In this document: in pieces, positions 8,111-16,573 of the stretch
Layout of the letters: every line of letters begins with the position of its first letter
Numbering within the stretch: position 1 is the stretch's first letter
Source: CADEDH01 sp965262175
GTDB taxonomy: Bacteria; Actinomycetota; Acidimicrobiia; Acidimicrobiales; SZUA-35
DNA length: 64,000 bases
Direction: 5' to 3'
Assembly (NCBI GenBank): GCA_965262175.1
Contig: CBDHES010000002.1
Location: forward strand, 1,922,001-1,986,000
Position numbers and translations under genes: made by a program
Notes under the pieces: model-generated
The model's input: the letters and a program-made list of their open reading frames with translations, nothing else
Told to the model about the DNA's origin: nothing
Database searches by the model: none

Positions 8111-8152
8111 GGACCGCGAGCCTAGGCGGGCGGCGCCGCCGGGCGGCTCCGA

Positions 8153-8725
8153 TCAGACGGTGAGGACCGTCTTGGCGTTCTCGATGTACTGCCCCTGGCC
8201 CGGCGCGATCGACTTGATCCTGAACGACTTGACCTTGGCCGGCAGGTCGTCGGGCACGCCCTCGTGGCAGTGGTCGCCGCTCAGCAGGGTCCGCTCCTGC
8301 TCCAGGACGAACGAGAACCGACCATCCGACCCGTCGGTGACGGCGACCGCGGTGATCCGGAACTCGGTGGCGTCGATCTTGAAGCCATCGCCCAGCACCT
8401 CGTCGGCGCCGTCGAAACCGGCCGGCGCCAGCAGCTCGGCCCCGGTCCGCTCCTTGAGCTGCATCGCCCCCGCCGAGTACCGCTCGGCGGTGTCGGTCAG
8501 CACGATCCACCGGATCCGATCACCGCCACAGCCGCACAGGACGTCGAGATGGCCGTCGTCGAGGGGACCGGGATCGATGATGACGATCTCGTCGATCCCC
8601 ACCAGGTAGGTGTTCAGGCCCGGATCGCCGTTCGCGTCGGCCGAGGCGATCCGGCGGACCAGCGGGCTCAGGGCCCGTGCCACGCCGGGGGTGATCGGGG
8701 GAAGAGGTGCAGCTTCTTCGGTCAT
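8153..8725 (-). CDS. metallo-beta-lactamase-fold protein lacking the HxHxDH metal motif
   Basis: The 190-residue protein follows the start of the MBL fold: GLNTYLVGIDEIVIIDPGPLD (residues about 36-56), then an IRWIVLTDTAERYSAGA stretch where the family has VLTHxHxDHxxGA. All histidines of the HxHxDH motif are replaced (D, A, E, R, Y). The later GDH motif (LLSGDHCHEG) is kept, and the C-terminal half of the fold, normally another 80-100 residues, is largely missing. It is therefore probably a non-hydrolytic relative of the LACTB2/glyoxalase II group. The sequence is an intact reading frame with normal composition, so it is not simply decaying DNA. Its partner and role are unknown. Confidence 0.7.
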   Translation of the reverse strand: MTEEAAPLPPITPGVARALSPLVRRIASADANGDPGLNTYLVGIDEIVIIDPGPLDDGHLDVLCGCGGDRIRWIVLTDTAERYSAGAMQLKERTGAELLAPAGFDGADEVLGDGFKIDATEFRITAVAVTDGSDGRFSFVLEQERTLLSGDHCHEGVPDDLPAKVKSFRIKSIAPGQGQYIENAKTVLTV

Positions 8726-8753
8726 CGGTGCGATGATCTCCTGCTCGGGTGAA

Positions 8754-9233
8754 TCAGCTCAGCTCTGGCGGAGCCGACTGTGGTGTGTCCTCACTGACGA
8801 CGTCCACATCGACGACATCGACTCGAGACGAGCCATGCCACCCGACTGGGACGAACTGGGCGATGCGGACCCGGGCGGAACGCCCGATCGCAGCCCGAAT
8901 CGGCGGAAGGAGAAGAAGCAGGCCGGCGAACCCGGTGATCAGCCCGGGCACCACGAGCAGGAGACCGCCCAGGGCGACGATCGCCCGGTCGATACCTCGG
9001 CCTCGATCCCCGACCCGGGCCCCGGCCATCGACCCCAGGTCGGTGGCAACGAGGTCCCGCCCGCTCACGACGAGTGCGGAGATCTGACGACGGATGATCC
9101 AGGCCCCGACGGCCGAGGCCAGCAGCGACCCGACGAGCACCGCGACGACACCGAACCAGCCGACGGCGAGACCGAACACGAAGATCTCAGCCACCACCAG
9201 CGCAAAGACGACGACAGCACCGCGTGAGAACAT
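8754..9233 (-). CDS. FxsA-family membrane protein
   Basis: The 159-residue protein has paired N-terminal helices (residues about 5-45), a loop with conserved LVVSGRDLVATD-like residues, and a third membrane segment GGLLLVVPGLITGFAGLLLLLPP. The last is the hallmark of the FxsA family (P-G-x-x-[ST]-x-x-x-G-x-x-L-x-x-P-P). E. coli FxsA relieves F-plasmid exclusion of phage T7, but the housekeeping role of the family is unknown. The start is the ATG at 9233 (MFSRG); the open frame upstream is low-complexity and overlaps the selA region. It is divergent from selA with a 95-base gap. Confidence 0.85.
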   Translation of the reverse strand: MFSRGAVVVFALVVAEIFVFGLAVGWFGVVAVLVGSLLASAVGAWIIRRQISALVVSGRDLVATDLGSMAGARVGDRGRGIDRAIVALGGLLLVVPGLITGFAGLLLLLPPIRAAIGRSARVRIAQFVPVGWHGSSRVDVVDVDVVSEDTPQSAPPELS

Positions 9234-9328
9234 CTGATTGAATAGTCTACCGCCCGAGCGCTCGGCGCCGACTTGGAACCGTTCCGGGCGCCGACGGCCG
9301 GGGGTGGCCGGGGCCGCTGCGAAGTAGG

Positions 9329-10597
9329 GTGCGAGGGGTGGAGCGCCCCCCATCGGTGGATCAGTTGGCCCGGAGTCTGGCCCCCATTGGCCTCCCCCAT
9401 CCCCTGCTGGTGGAGGTGGCCCGGGAGGCGATCGCCACCGACGCCGTCGATCGGGCCGAAGAGCTGGCCCGCCTGAGGAGCCGGCGGCTGTTGACCCCGG
9501 TGATCAACGCCACCGGCGTCCTGCTCCACACCAACCTCGGCCGGGCGCCCGTCGCCCACCGAACCGAGGCCGCCTACGCCAACCTGGAGCTCGACCTCGA
9601 GACCGGCAAGCGGGGGAGCCGCCAGGCCGCCGTCGGCGAGCTGATCGCCACCGCCGCTGGGGCCGAGGCGGCCATCGTGGTGAACAACTGCGCCAGCGCC
9701 GTGCTCCTGACCCTGGCTGCGCTGGCTCCCCGAGGAGGGGTGGCGGTGAGCCGGGGCGAGCTGGTGGAGATCGGCGGGGCGTTCCGGGTCCCCGATGTGA
9801 TGGCCTCGTCGGGGGCCGAGCTGATCGAGGTCGGGACGACCAACCGGACCCGCCTCGCCGACTACCGGGGCGCGGTCGCCGACCGGGGAGCGACGACGGT
9901 GCTCAAGGTCCATCAGTCGAACTACAAGATCATCGGGTTCGTCGAGGAGACCAGCGTGACCCAGCTGGCGACGCTCGACGTCGACGTCGTGGCCGACATC
10001 GGGTCGGGCCTCCTCGACGCCACCTGCCCATGGTTGAACGGGCCGCCACCGCCCTGGCTCGAGGGGGAGCCCGCCGCCCGCCAGACGTTGGCCGCCGGAG
10101 CCGACCTGGTGACCTTCAGCGGCGACAAACTGTTCGGCGGACCCCAGGCGGGGATCATCGCCGGCCGCAAGGACCTGGTGACCGCCTGCTCCCGGCACCC
10201 GCTGGCCCGGGCGGTTCGACCGGGCAGCCTCGTCCTGTCGGCCCTCCAGGCGACGACGCTCGCCTACCTGGCCCGCGACGGCGACGCCATTCCGTTCTGG
10301 CGCATGGCCAGCATCCAGAACCGGGAGCTGGCCCGTCGGGCGGCTGCGATCGCGGCCGAGGTCCCCGCCGCGACCGCCGTGGAGACCGAGGCGGTCCCCG
10401 GTGGTGGCACGCTCCCCACCGTCACCATCCCCAGCTGCGGTCTGTCGGTGCCCGGGAACCGGACCACCGCCCTCCGAGCACGGGAACGACCGATCGTCGC
10501 CCGGGTCGAGGAATCCTCGACGATCCTCGACCTCCGAACCGTGGACCCCGCCGACGACGCCGAGCTGGTCACGGCCCTGACCGGTGACGACCGATGA
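9329..10597 (+). CDS. selA: L-seryl-tRNA(Sec) selenium transferase
   Basis: The 422-residue protein converts Ser-tRNA(Sec) to Sec-tRNA(Sec) using selenophosphate and PLP. The N-terminal helix domain reads PPSVDQLARSL, then VINATGVLLHTNLGRAP (residues 58-74) and the PLP lysine in VTFSGDKLFGGPQAG (Lys267), all family signatures. Length is normal (about 430-460 in bacteria). GTG 9329 and GTG 9338 are both possible starts. The stop overlaps the ATG of selB by four bases (ATGA), so selA-selB form an operon. The organism must also encode selD and tRNA-Sec, neither of which is in the window. Confidence 0.95.
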   Translation: MRGVERPPSVDQLARSLAPIGLPHPLLVEVAREAIATDAVDRAEELARLRSRRLLTPVINATGVLLHTNLGRAPVAHRTEAAYANLELDLETGKRGSRQAAVGELIATAAGAEAAIVVNNCASAVLLTLAALAPRGGVAVSRGELVEIGGAFRVPDVMASSGAELIEVGTTNRTRLADYRGAVADRGATTVLKVHQSNYKIIGFVEETSVTQLATLDVDVVADIGSGLLDATCPWLNGPPPPWLEGEPAARQTLAAGADLVTFSGDKLFGGPQAGIIAGRKDLVTACSRHPLARAVRPGSLVLSALQATTLAYLARDGDAIPFWRMASIQNRELARRAAAIAAEVPAATAVETEAVPGGGTLPTVTIPSCGLSVPGNRTTALRARERPIVARVEESSTILDLRTVDPADDAELVTALTGDDR

Positions 10598-12315
10598 CGG
10601 TCATCGCCACCGCCGGCCACGTCGATCATGGCAAGTCGACCCTCATCCTCCGCCTCACCGGGACCGACCCCGACCGGTGGGACGAGGAGAAGGCCCGGGG
10701 CCTCACGATCGACCTGGGATTCGCCTCGATGGAGCTCCCGTCGGGCCAGGAACTGTCGTTCATCGACGTTCCGGGCCACATTCGCTTCATCCGTAACATG
10801 CTGGCCGGGGTCGGGGCGGTCGACGGGTGCCTGTTCGTCGTCGCCGCCACCGAGGGCTGGATGCCCCAGACCGAGGAGCACCTGCGGATCCTGTCGCTGC
10901 TCGGCATCGGCCGGGGGCTCGTCGTCCTGACCAAGATCGACCAGGTCGATGACGACCTCTACGCCCTGGCCGAGCTCGACGTCGAGGAGCACGTGGCCGG
11001 CACCTTCCTCGAAGAGGCGCCGGTGGTCGGGGTGTCGGCGATCGAGGGGACCGGCATCGACGAGCTCCGGGCCGCCCTCGACGACCTGCTCGCCGACCTC
11101 CCAACCCGGGATCGGGCCGCCGCCCCCCGGCTCTGGGTCGACCGGGTCTTCGCTCCCCCGGGGGCTGGGACGGTGGTGACGGGCACGATCGCCGGGGGCA
11201 CGCTGGCGGTGGGGGACGACGTGGCCATCGTGCCCGGCGACGGCTCGGCCCGGGTCCGGAGCCTCCAGAGCCACCACCGGACGCTGGATCGGATCGAGGC
11301 GGGGAACCGGGCGGCGGTCAACCTGACCGGCGTCAGCCACAACCAGCTCGGCCGGGGCCACGTGGTGGTCCGATCCGGCGACTGGCACCACGCCTCGATC
11401 GTCGACGCCGAGCTGACCGTCCTGGCCGCCCTCGACCATTCGGTCTCCCGCCGGGGGGCGTACCTCGCCTACGTCGGCTCGGCGGAGCTCCCGACCAAGG
11501 TCCGGGTCATCGGCCAGGCCGAGATCGAGCCGGGCGACACCGCCCCGGTCCGGCTCTACCTCCCGACCCCCCTGCCCCTCCTGCCCGGAGACCGCTACGT
11601 GCTGCGGGAGAGCGGCCGGGACGAGACGGTCGGCGGGGGCGAGATCCTCGACGTCGACCCGATCCTCCCCGCATCGCGGGCGACCCCCGACCGGTCGGTC
11701 GATCGGGTCATCGCCGAGCGGGGGTGGGTGACGGTCGACGCCCTCCGACGGCTGACCGGGATCGAACGGGAGCCGACGGTCGACCGCTGGGTCGTGGCCG
11801 CCGACGCCCTGACCACGACGGTGGCCGACGTGCGGGACCGGATCGCCGAAGCGGGCCCGTTGGGGCTCGATCTCGCGTCGCTGACCGACCAGCAGCGGGC
11901 CGTCGTCGACCTCATCGACGAGGCCACCGTGTCGGCCGGTCGGGCGACGCTCGGCGAGGTGGCCGATCCACTCGCCGACCATCCGTGGGTCTCGGCGCTC
12001 GAAGCGGCGCCGTTCGCCCCCCCGGGGCCGGACGGCGTCGATCGGGCCGAGGTCCGGGAGCTCGTGCGGCGGGGAACGGTCGTGGAGTCCGACGGGGTCT
12101 ACTTCGGCGCCGAGGCGATCGCCGCCGCATCGGAGCGTGTGGCCGCCCTCCTCGCCGACAATCCCGACGGGTTCACCGTCGCCGAGGCCCGGGACGTCTT
12201 GGCCACGACCCGCAAGTTCGTCCTCCCCCTGCTGTCCCACCTCGACCGGACCGGGGTCACCCGACGGCGGGACGACGTCCGTATCGGCGGTCCCCGCCTG
12301 CCGACGGTGGCCTAG
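10594..12315 (+). CDS. selB: selenocysteine-specific elongation factor SelB
   Basis: The 573-residue GTPase delivers Sec-tRNA(Sec) to UGA codons next to a SECIS element. It has G1 AGHVDHGKST (7-16), G3 DVPGH (58-62), G4 TKID (about 113) and G5 VSAIEGTG, followed by EF-Tu-like domains 2 and 3 (RLWVDRVFAPPGAGTVVTGTI and following). The C-terminal winged-helix region (from about residue 330) binds the SECIS RNA. The extreme C terminus has the usual TTRKFVLPLLSHLDRTGVTRR pattern ending in a basic RIGGPRLP. Overlap with selA indicates translational coupling. It ends 52 bases before the convergent whiB gene. Confidence 0.96.
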   Translation: MTVIATAGHVDHGKSTLILRLTGTDPDRWDEEKARGLTIDLGFASMELPSGQELSFIDVPGHIRFIRNMLAGVGAVDGCLFVVAATEGWMPQTEEHLRILSLLGIGRGLVVLTKIDQVDDDLYALAELDVEEHVAGTFLEEAPVVGVSAIEGTGIDELRAALDDLLADLPTRDRAAAPRLWVDRVFAPPGAGTVVTGTIAGGTLAVGDDVAIVPGDGSARVRSLQSHHRTLDRIEAGNRAAVNLTGVSHNQLGRGHVVVRSGDWHHASIVDAELTVLAALDHSVSRRGAYLAYVGSAELPTKVRVIGQAEIEPGDTAPVRLYLPTPLPLLPGDRYVLRESGRDETVGGGEILDVDPILPASRATPDRSVDRVIAERGWVTVDALRRLTGIEREPTVDRWVVAADALTTTVADVRDRIAEAGPLGLDLASLTDQQRAVVDLIDEATVSAGRATLGEVADPLADHPWVSALEAAPFAPPGPDGVDRAEVRELVRRGTVVESDGVYFGAEAIAAASERVAALLADNPDGFTVAEARDVLATTRKFVLPLLSHLDRTGVTRRRDDVRIGGPRLPTVA

Positions 12316-12367
12316 CGACCGATCGGCGGGTCAGGAGCGGGTCGCTGCGCCGTTGGCCTCGACCGGT

Positions 12368-12622
12368 TCACCAACCGCCGACGACCCGGCGCTCACCCTC
12401 GGTGAGGCCGCCCCAGATGCCGTGCTGCTCCCGGATCTCGATGGCGTAGTTCCGGCACTCCGTCTGAACGGGGCAGGTCTGGCAGATCTCCTTCGCCCGA
12501 CGCTCCCGGGCCCGCTTCTCCGAGCGCCGCTCGAGCTGTGGTGGCGGGAAGAAGATCGCCTGGTTGGGGCCCCGGCACGCCGCCCGGTGCTGCCACAGAA
12601 GGTCGACCTGCTGAACGCTCAT
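12368..12622 (-). CDS. WhiB-family iron-sulfur transcriptional regulator
   Basis: The 84-residue protein has the four cluster cysteines (Cys16, then CxxC in EICQTC and a fourth in TEC) and the GIWGGLTEGER turn, the signature of WhiB proteins that bind a [4Fe-4S] cluster and sigma-A region 4. It ends with a short basic stretch. ATG 12622 is preferred to GTG 12637 as it gives the usual N terminus. A good promoter lies at 12669-12697. In mycobacteria whiB4 lies beside a tandem ArsA-like ATPase pair; here such a pair follows the NfeD-like gene at 14113-16124, which suggests a WhiB4-like, redox-sensing role. That assignment is inference from context. Confidence 0.93.
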   Translation of the reverse strand: MSVQQVDLLWQHRAACRGPNQAIFFPPPQLERRSEKRARERRAKEICQTCPVQTECRNYAIEIREQHGIWGGLTEGERRVVGGW

Positions 12623-12668
12623 GATCCCTGGACGCACATGCTCGAAGTACCCCCTTGCTCGGACACGA

Positions 12669-12697
12669 ACAATATGTCGGCCCGACTACCGAGACAA
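12669..12697 (-). promoter_or_regulatory. sigma70-type promoter of the whiB gene
   Basis: On the minus strand TTGTCT (complement of 12692-12697) and TATTGT (complement of 12669-12674) are separated by exactly 17 bases. The predicted transcription start is near 12662, giving a leader of about 40 bases before ATG 12622. The -35 element lies just outside the stop of the NfeD-like gene (12707), so whiB has its own promoter rather than reading through from nfeD. Confidence 0.65.
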
Positions 12698-12706
12698 GGG
12701 GTTGGA

Positions 12707-14140
12707 TCATCGCCGTTGTCGATAGTCCTTCGCCCCGCCTTCTTCGGGCTCGATCTCCAGGACGAGCCGTTCCAAACCGACCACTCGGACCGGTTCACCG
12801 GCCTTGACCGGGGTGGCCCGATTGGTCGTCGCTCGCCACGACACGTCACGGATCCGGACGACGCCCTCGGGTGAGACGTCGGTGACCGCCTCCCCCATCT
12901 CGCCGATCATCCACTTCCGGCCGATGGTGGGGGTCGAGAACCGGGTCCGGACCATGGAGGGCATGCCGCCGTAGGCGTAGAGCACGGCACCGACGATGCC
13001 GGCGATGATCGTCACCCACGACATCGAGACGCCGTCGTACAGGGTGAAGGTCCCGATGACGAAGGCGATCAACCCGCCGACGGTGTAGTACCGGGGCACG
13101 TTGGTCTGGATGTCGACCGTCAGCATCAACATGGCGACGATGATGAGGGCGATCGCCCACCACCGGGTGGGGAGCACGGCCAGGCCGTAGCACCCGAGGG
13201 CCAGCAGGCCGGCGCCGATCACCCCGGCCACGCCGATCCCCGCGGTGTACAGCTCGAAGACCAGCAGCGCCAGCCCGAGGGCGAACAGCAGGTAGGCGAC
13301 CTCGGGGCTGGCCACGGTGTGGAACAGCTGGGAGACCAGCGGCAATCCCGAGAGGAGGTTCTGGGTGGTCGAGATCGTCCGGATCCCGCCCGACGGGTCG
13401 CCGCCGTCGCCGCCGGCGACCGCGTCCGCATCGAGGCACCGCTCGACCTCGTAGCCGGGGATCAGGGTCAGGAACGAGCCGATGGTGCTGACGTCGCTGA
13501 GGGGCCCCGGGGAGATCCCCAACTGGACCGCCTCGTCGGCGCTGATCGTCGTCGTCTCCAGACGATCGGTGGCGTCACCGAACGCCGGCGGGAACGTCGC
13601 CGGCAGGCGGGCCGGGCCGGTGTCGCCGATCCGGGAGCCGGCCGACACGCCCACCAGGTCGGCCACCCCGAGCAGCTCGGCGGCGCCGCCTCGGGCGACC
13701 GCCCCGCTCTGCCCGACCCAGATCACGATCTGGGTCGTCGACTCGGCGAGGGCCGTGGCCAGCGAGAGGTAGTCGTCGTCGTCGAGGACCGATCCGTTGC
13801 TGTCGAGCCACAGTACGAGCGCCAGCGCGCCCTGCCGCTCGGCCCGATCGATCTCCTCCAGGAGGTACGAACGGACGATCGGGTCGATCAGGCCCGAGAC
13901 CTTGGCCACGTGGACCTCGGTGTCGGACGCGGCGATCGATCCCAGATCGGCGGGGCACGGCTCCAGCTCGCCGGAGTCGGCCGGCGCGGTCCCGGTCGTG
14001 GCGTCGGCCCCAGCGGGGGCGGGTGTCGCCCCGATGGCCACCATCGCCAGCGGGGCGGCCAGCACCAGCGCACCGGCCAGGACCAGAACGGCCCGAGCTA
14101 GCCTCGGTCCGAGTGGCTGTTGCTGACTTCTTCGCTGCAT
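12707..14140 (-). CDS. NfeD-like membrane protein with degenerate ClpP-like protease domain
   Basis: The 477-residue protein has a signal peptide (residues 1-45), an extracytoplasmic ClpP-like domain (VHVAKVSGLIDPIVRSYLLEEI; ALALVLWLDSNGSVL), then about five membrane helices (residues 285-400) and a cytoplasmic OB-fold (NfeD) domain at the C terminus (IGEMGEAVTDVSPEGVVRIRDVSWRA). In active members the nucleophile serine sits in GARAASAG; here that segment reads GAVARGGAAE with no serine, and the helical insertion carrying the catalytic lysine is shortened. Partner stomatin-type genes are absent nearby. The start ATG at 14140 overlaps the 5' end of the divergent ArsA-like gene by 28 bases. Confidence 0.85.
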   Translation of the reverse strand: MQRRSQQQPLGPRLARAVLVLAGALVLAAPLAMVAIGATPAPAGADATTGTAPADSGELEPCPADLGSIAASDTEVHVAKVSGLIDPIVRSYLLEEIDRAERQGALALVLWLDSNGSVLDDDDYLSLATALAESTTQIVIWVGQSGAVARGGAAELLGVADLVGVSAGSRIGDTGPARLPATFPPAFGDATDRLETTTISADEAVQLGISPGPLSDVSTIGSFLTLIPGYEVERCLDADAVAGGDGGDPSGGIRTISTTQNLLSGLPLVSQLFHTVASPEVAYLLFALGLALLVFELYTAGIGVAGVIGAGLLALGCYGLAVLPTRWWAIALIIVAMLMLTVDIQTNVPRYYTVGGLIAFVIGTFTLYDGVSMSWVTIIAGIVGAVLYAYGGMPSMVRTRFSTPTIGRKWMIGEMGEAVTDVSPEGVVRIRDVSWRATTNRATPVKAGEPVRVVGLERLVLEIEPEEGGAKDYRQRR

Positions 14141-15060
14141 CGAGGGTCCTCATCGTCGCCGGCAAGGGCGGTGTCGGAAAGACAACGGTAGGGGCTGCGC
14201 TGGGCGTCGCGGCGACCCGGGTGGGGGTGGATGTCCTGCTGGTCGAGCTGGAGGGAACCAGCACCCTGGTCGCTCCCCTGGGGGCGCCCCCGCTCGACTA
14301 CGAGATCGCCCCGGTGGTCCTCGACAGCCGTCTGCCGGACCCCGGATCGGGCCGACTCCTGGGGTGCAAGCTGACCCCGGAGGCGGCGCTGGCCGACTAC
14401 CTCGACCACAGCGGCTTGTCGCCGGTGAGCCGCCGCTTGGCATCGAGCGGGGCGGTGGAGGTGGTGGCGGCCGCCGCCCCCGGCATCCGCGACCTGCTGA
14501 TGCTGGGCAAGATCCGCCAGTTGGCCGAGCGGGACATCGCCGACCTGATCGTCGTCGACGCCCCCGCGGCCGGCCACGCCATCACGTTCCTCCAGGCTCC
14601 GACGGCGATGGCGGCCACCGCCGCCTCGGGCCCGGTCCGCCACCAGGCCGATCTGGCGAAGGAGATGTTCGCCGACGAGCGCCGGTGCCAGGTCGTGCTC
14701 GTCACGCTGCCGGAGGAGACGCCGGTCAACGAGGTGGTCGAGACGGCCTACGCCCTCGAGGACCTGGTCGACGTGAAGCTCGGGCCGGTCGTCGTCAACG
14801 GGTCGTGGCCGTCGATCCCGGGGTTGGCCGACGCCCTCGCCGCCGCGCCCGATCCCGACGACGCCACCGCGGCTCGGTATCGGCTCGACCGGATCGAGGC
14901 CCAGTCGGCCCAGATCGAGCGGCTGCGGTCCGAGCTGCCGCTCCCGATCGTCGAACTTCCCTACCTGTTCACCGCCGGGCTCGACGGTCCCGCCATCGGC
15001 ACCCTGGCCGACGCCCTCGCCGCCGGCCTCGAACCGTTGGCGGTCGGGGGTGGGGCGTGA
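14113..15060 (+). CDS. ArsA/Get3-like ATPase, first of a tandem pair
   Basis: The 315-residue protein has the deviant Walker A GKGGVGKT at 17-24 followed by TVGAALGVAATRVGVDVLLVELEG, and IVVDAPAAGHAITFL as switch II. This family includes ArsA, Get3 and the mycobacterial Rv3679/Rv3680 pair. GTG 14113 is the only start that places the P-loop near the N terminus as in relatives. It overlaps the divergent NfeD-like gene by 28 bases, so the two promoters must be interleaved. Its stop overlaps the GTG of the second ATPase (GTGA), suggesting that the two proteins form a heterocomplex. No arsenic genes are nearby, so an arsenite pump is unlikely. Confidence 0.88.
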   Translation: MAVADFFAASRVLIVAGKGGVGKTTVGAALGVAATRVGVDVLLVELEGTSTLVAPLGAPPLDYEIAPVVLDSRLPDPGSGRLLGCKLTPEAALADYLDHSGLSPVSRRLASSGAVEVVAAAAPGIRDLLMLGKIRQLAERDIADLIVVDAPAAGHAITFLQAPTAMAATAASGPVRHQADLAKEMFADERRCQVVLVTLPEETPVNEVVETAYALEDLVDVKLGPVVVNGSWPSIPGLADALAAAPDPDDATAARYRLDRIEAQSAQIERLRSELPLPIVELPYLFTAGLDGPAIGTLADALAAGLEPLAVGGGA

Positions 15061-16124
15061 CCGCACCCGATCCCCGCGTCCGGATCTTCCTCGGACCCGG
15101 CGGGGTCGGGAAGACGACGGTTGCCGCCGCGGCCGGCATCGGAGTCGCCCGCCGGGGTGGCTCGGCGATGGTCCTCACCGTCGACCCGGCCCGCCGGCTG
15201 GCCGACACGTTGGGGACGGCGGCGAACGGCGTGGGAAACGAGCCCCGGCGAGTCGAGGGCCCGTGGTCCGGTCAGCTCTGGGCGGCGATGCTCGATCCGG
15301 CGGCGACACTGGAGGCCCTGGTCCGAACCCACGGCGGGGCCGACCAGGCCGAGCGGGTGGTCGACAACCGGTTGTTCGCCACCATCTCCCACTCGTTGAC
15401 CGGCCTCAACGAGTACATGGCGGCCGAGCGGCTCCACGAGCTCCACCGAGACGACCGGTTCGACCAGATCATCGTCGACACCCCGCCGTCCCGCCATGCC
15501 GTCGACTTCCTCGACAGTCCCGACCGCGTGCGGGCGTTCCTCGACAATCCCTTCTACCGTCGGGTGCTGGCACCCCGCCGCGGCCTGGGGCGCTCGGTCA
15601 ACCTGGCGGCCCAGATGCTCGTCCGCCGGACGGCCCGCCTCGTCGGAGCCGACCTCCTCGACGACGTGATCCGGCTCTTCGCCGACCTCGACGGCCTCGA
15701 CACCGGGTTCCACGAGCGGGCGATCGAGACGTCGGCACTCCTCGACGGGCCGGACTGCGCCTACACCCTCGTGACCAGCGCCCGCCGCCAGCCGATGGCC
15801 GAAGCCCGCTGGATCCGGGACCGGCTGGCCGAGCGCGACAAGCCGATCGCCACCTACGTCGTCAACCGGCTCACGCCGAGCTTCGGGCCCCTCGACACCG
15901 GGGCCCCGGATGCGGACGGTCCGGTCGACGTCATCGATCCGCTTGGCGACAACCGTCGGCAGCTGGCCGCGCTGGTGGCCCAGGAGCGGGCCTTGGTGGC
16001 CGAGTTGACGGGCGATCCCGATGGAGCGACGGTCGTCGGCGTCGACGAACGGGTGGTGCCGCCCCGGACCCTCGACGAGTTGGTCGAGTTGGCGGCCGAG
16101 CTTCAGCCCTCGGCGGCCGCCTGA
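15057..16124 (+). CDS. ArsA/Get3-like ATPase, second of a tandem pair
   Basis: The 355-residue protein has a P-loop GPGGVGKT at residues 13-20, lacking the first (signature) lysine found in the upstream paralogue. Then come VLTVDPARRLADTLG, the typical Get3/ArsA switch I (DPA..L.D), and IIVDTPPSRHAVDFLDSP (switch II). One subunit with and one without the signature lysine fits a heterodimer in which the active sites are shared. GTG 15057 overlaps the previous stop. The 3' end overlaps the convergent STAS gene by 22 bases. In mycobacteria the homologous pair is linked to redox and envelope stress and sits near whiB4, matching this neighbourhood. Confidence 0.88.
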   Translation: MTAPDPRVRIFLGPGGVGKTTVAAAAGIGVARRGGSAMVLTVDPARRLADTLGTAANGVGNEPRRVEGPWSGQLWAAMLDPAATLEALVRTHGGADQAERVVDNRLFATISHSLTGLNEYMAAERLHELHRDDRFDQIIVDTPPSRHAVDFLDSPDRVRAFLDNPFYRRVLAPRRGLGRSVNLAAQMLVRRTARLVGADLLDDVIRLFADLDGLDTGFHERAIETSALLDGPDCAYTLVTSARRQPMAEARWIRDRLAERDKPIATYVVNRLTPSFGPLDTGAPDADGPVDVIDPLGDNRRQLAALVAQERALVAELTGDPDGATVVGVDERVVPPRTLDELVELAAELQPSAAA

Positions 16125-16471
16125 GACCCACCGGCCTCCTCGATCAACGCTTCCTCGGCCTCCTCGATCGACTCGGTGACCGGAACGATGCGGTCGAATC
16201 CGGTGGTGTGGAGGAGTCGGGTCAGCGCCGGGCGAGAGCAGGCGACCGCCACCGCCCCGTCGGCCTCCCGGGCCTTGCGGATGCCCCCGATCAGCGCCCC
16301 CAGACCGGCCGAGTCCATGAAGGGGACCTCGGACAGATCGATCAGCAACCGGTTCTCCCCGGCCAGGCGAGCCAACGCTTCCCGGAAGGTGCCAACCGTG
16401 TAGGCGTCGAGCTCTCCCGACGGGCGGCACAGGGTGTAGGAGTCGGTCTCTTCGATGTGTATCTCGAGCAA
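16103..16471 (-). CDS. STAS-domain anti-sigma factor antagonist
   Basis: The 122-residue protein is a single STAS domain: LLIDLSEVPFMDSAGLGALIG holds the phosphorylatable serine (Ser54) in the DSAG motif of SpoIIAA/RsbV-type antagonists. These free a sigma factor by binding its anti-sigma kinase. The start is taken as TTG 16471 because GAAGGA lies about seven bases upstream and because the domain starts there; the frame upstream is not STAS-like. No RsbW-type kinase is adjacent, so its partner is encoded elsewhere. It is divergent from the receiver-domain gene at 16574, which may belong to the same signalling route. Confidence 0.85.
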   Translation of the reverse strand: MLEIHIEETDSYTLCRPSGELDAYTVGTFREALARLAGENRLLIDLSEVPFMDSAGLGALIGGIRKAREADGAVAVACSRPALTRLLHTTGFDRIVPVTESIEEAEEALIEEAGGSQAAAEG

Positions 16472-16573
16472 CGGTCTGTCCTTCTCGTGGCTTCGAGGGC
16501 AGGCCCCGCTAGCTGGGCCGCATGGTAGCGGCCGGGAGCGGGTGAGGTGGCCCGGCCGGATAGCCTCACCGGG

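Noticed and set aside
10264..12240. Minus-strand open frame of 658 codons opposite selB
   Set aside because: Antisense to selB, which has all GTPase motifs; the frame has only low-complexity sequence.
12316..12367. Possible tRNA-Sec (selC) next to selB
   Set aside because: No acceptor or T arm could be folded in the short gap after selB or before selA.
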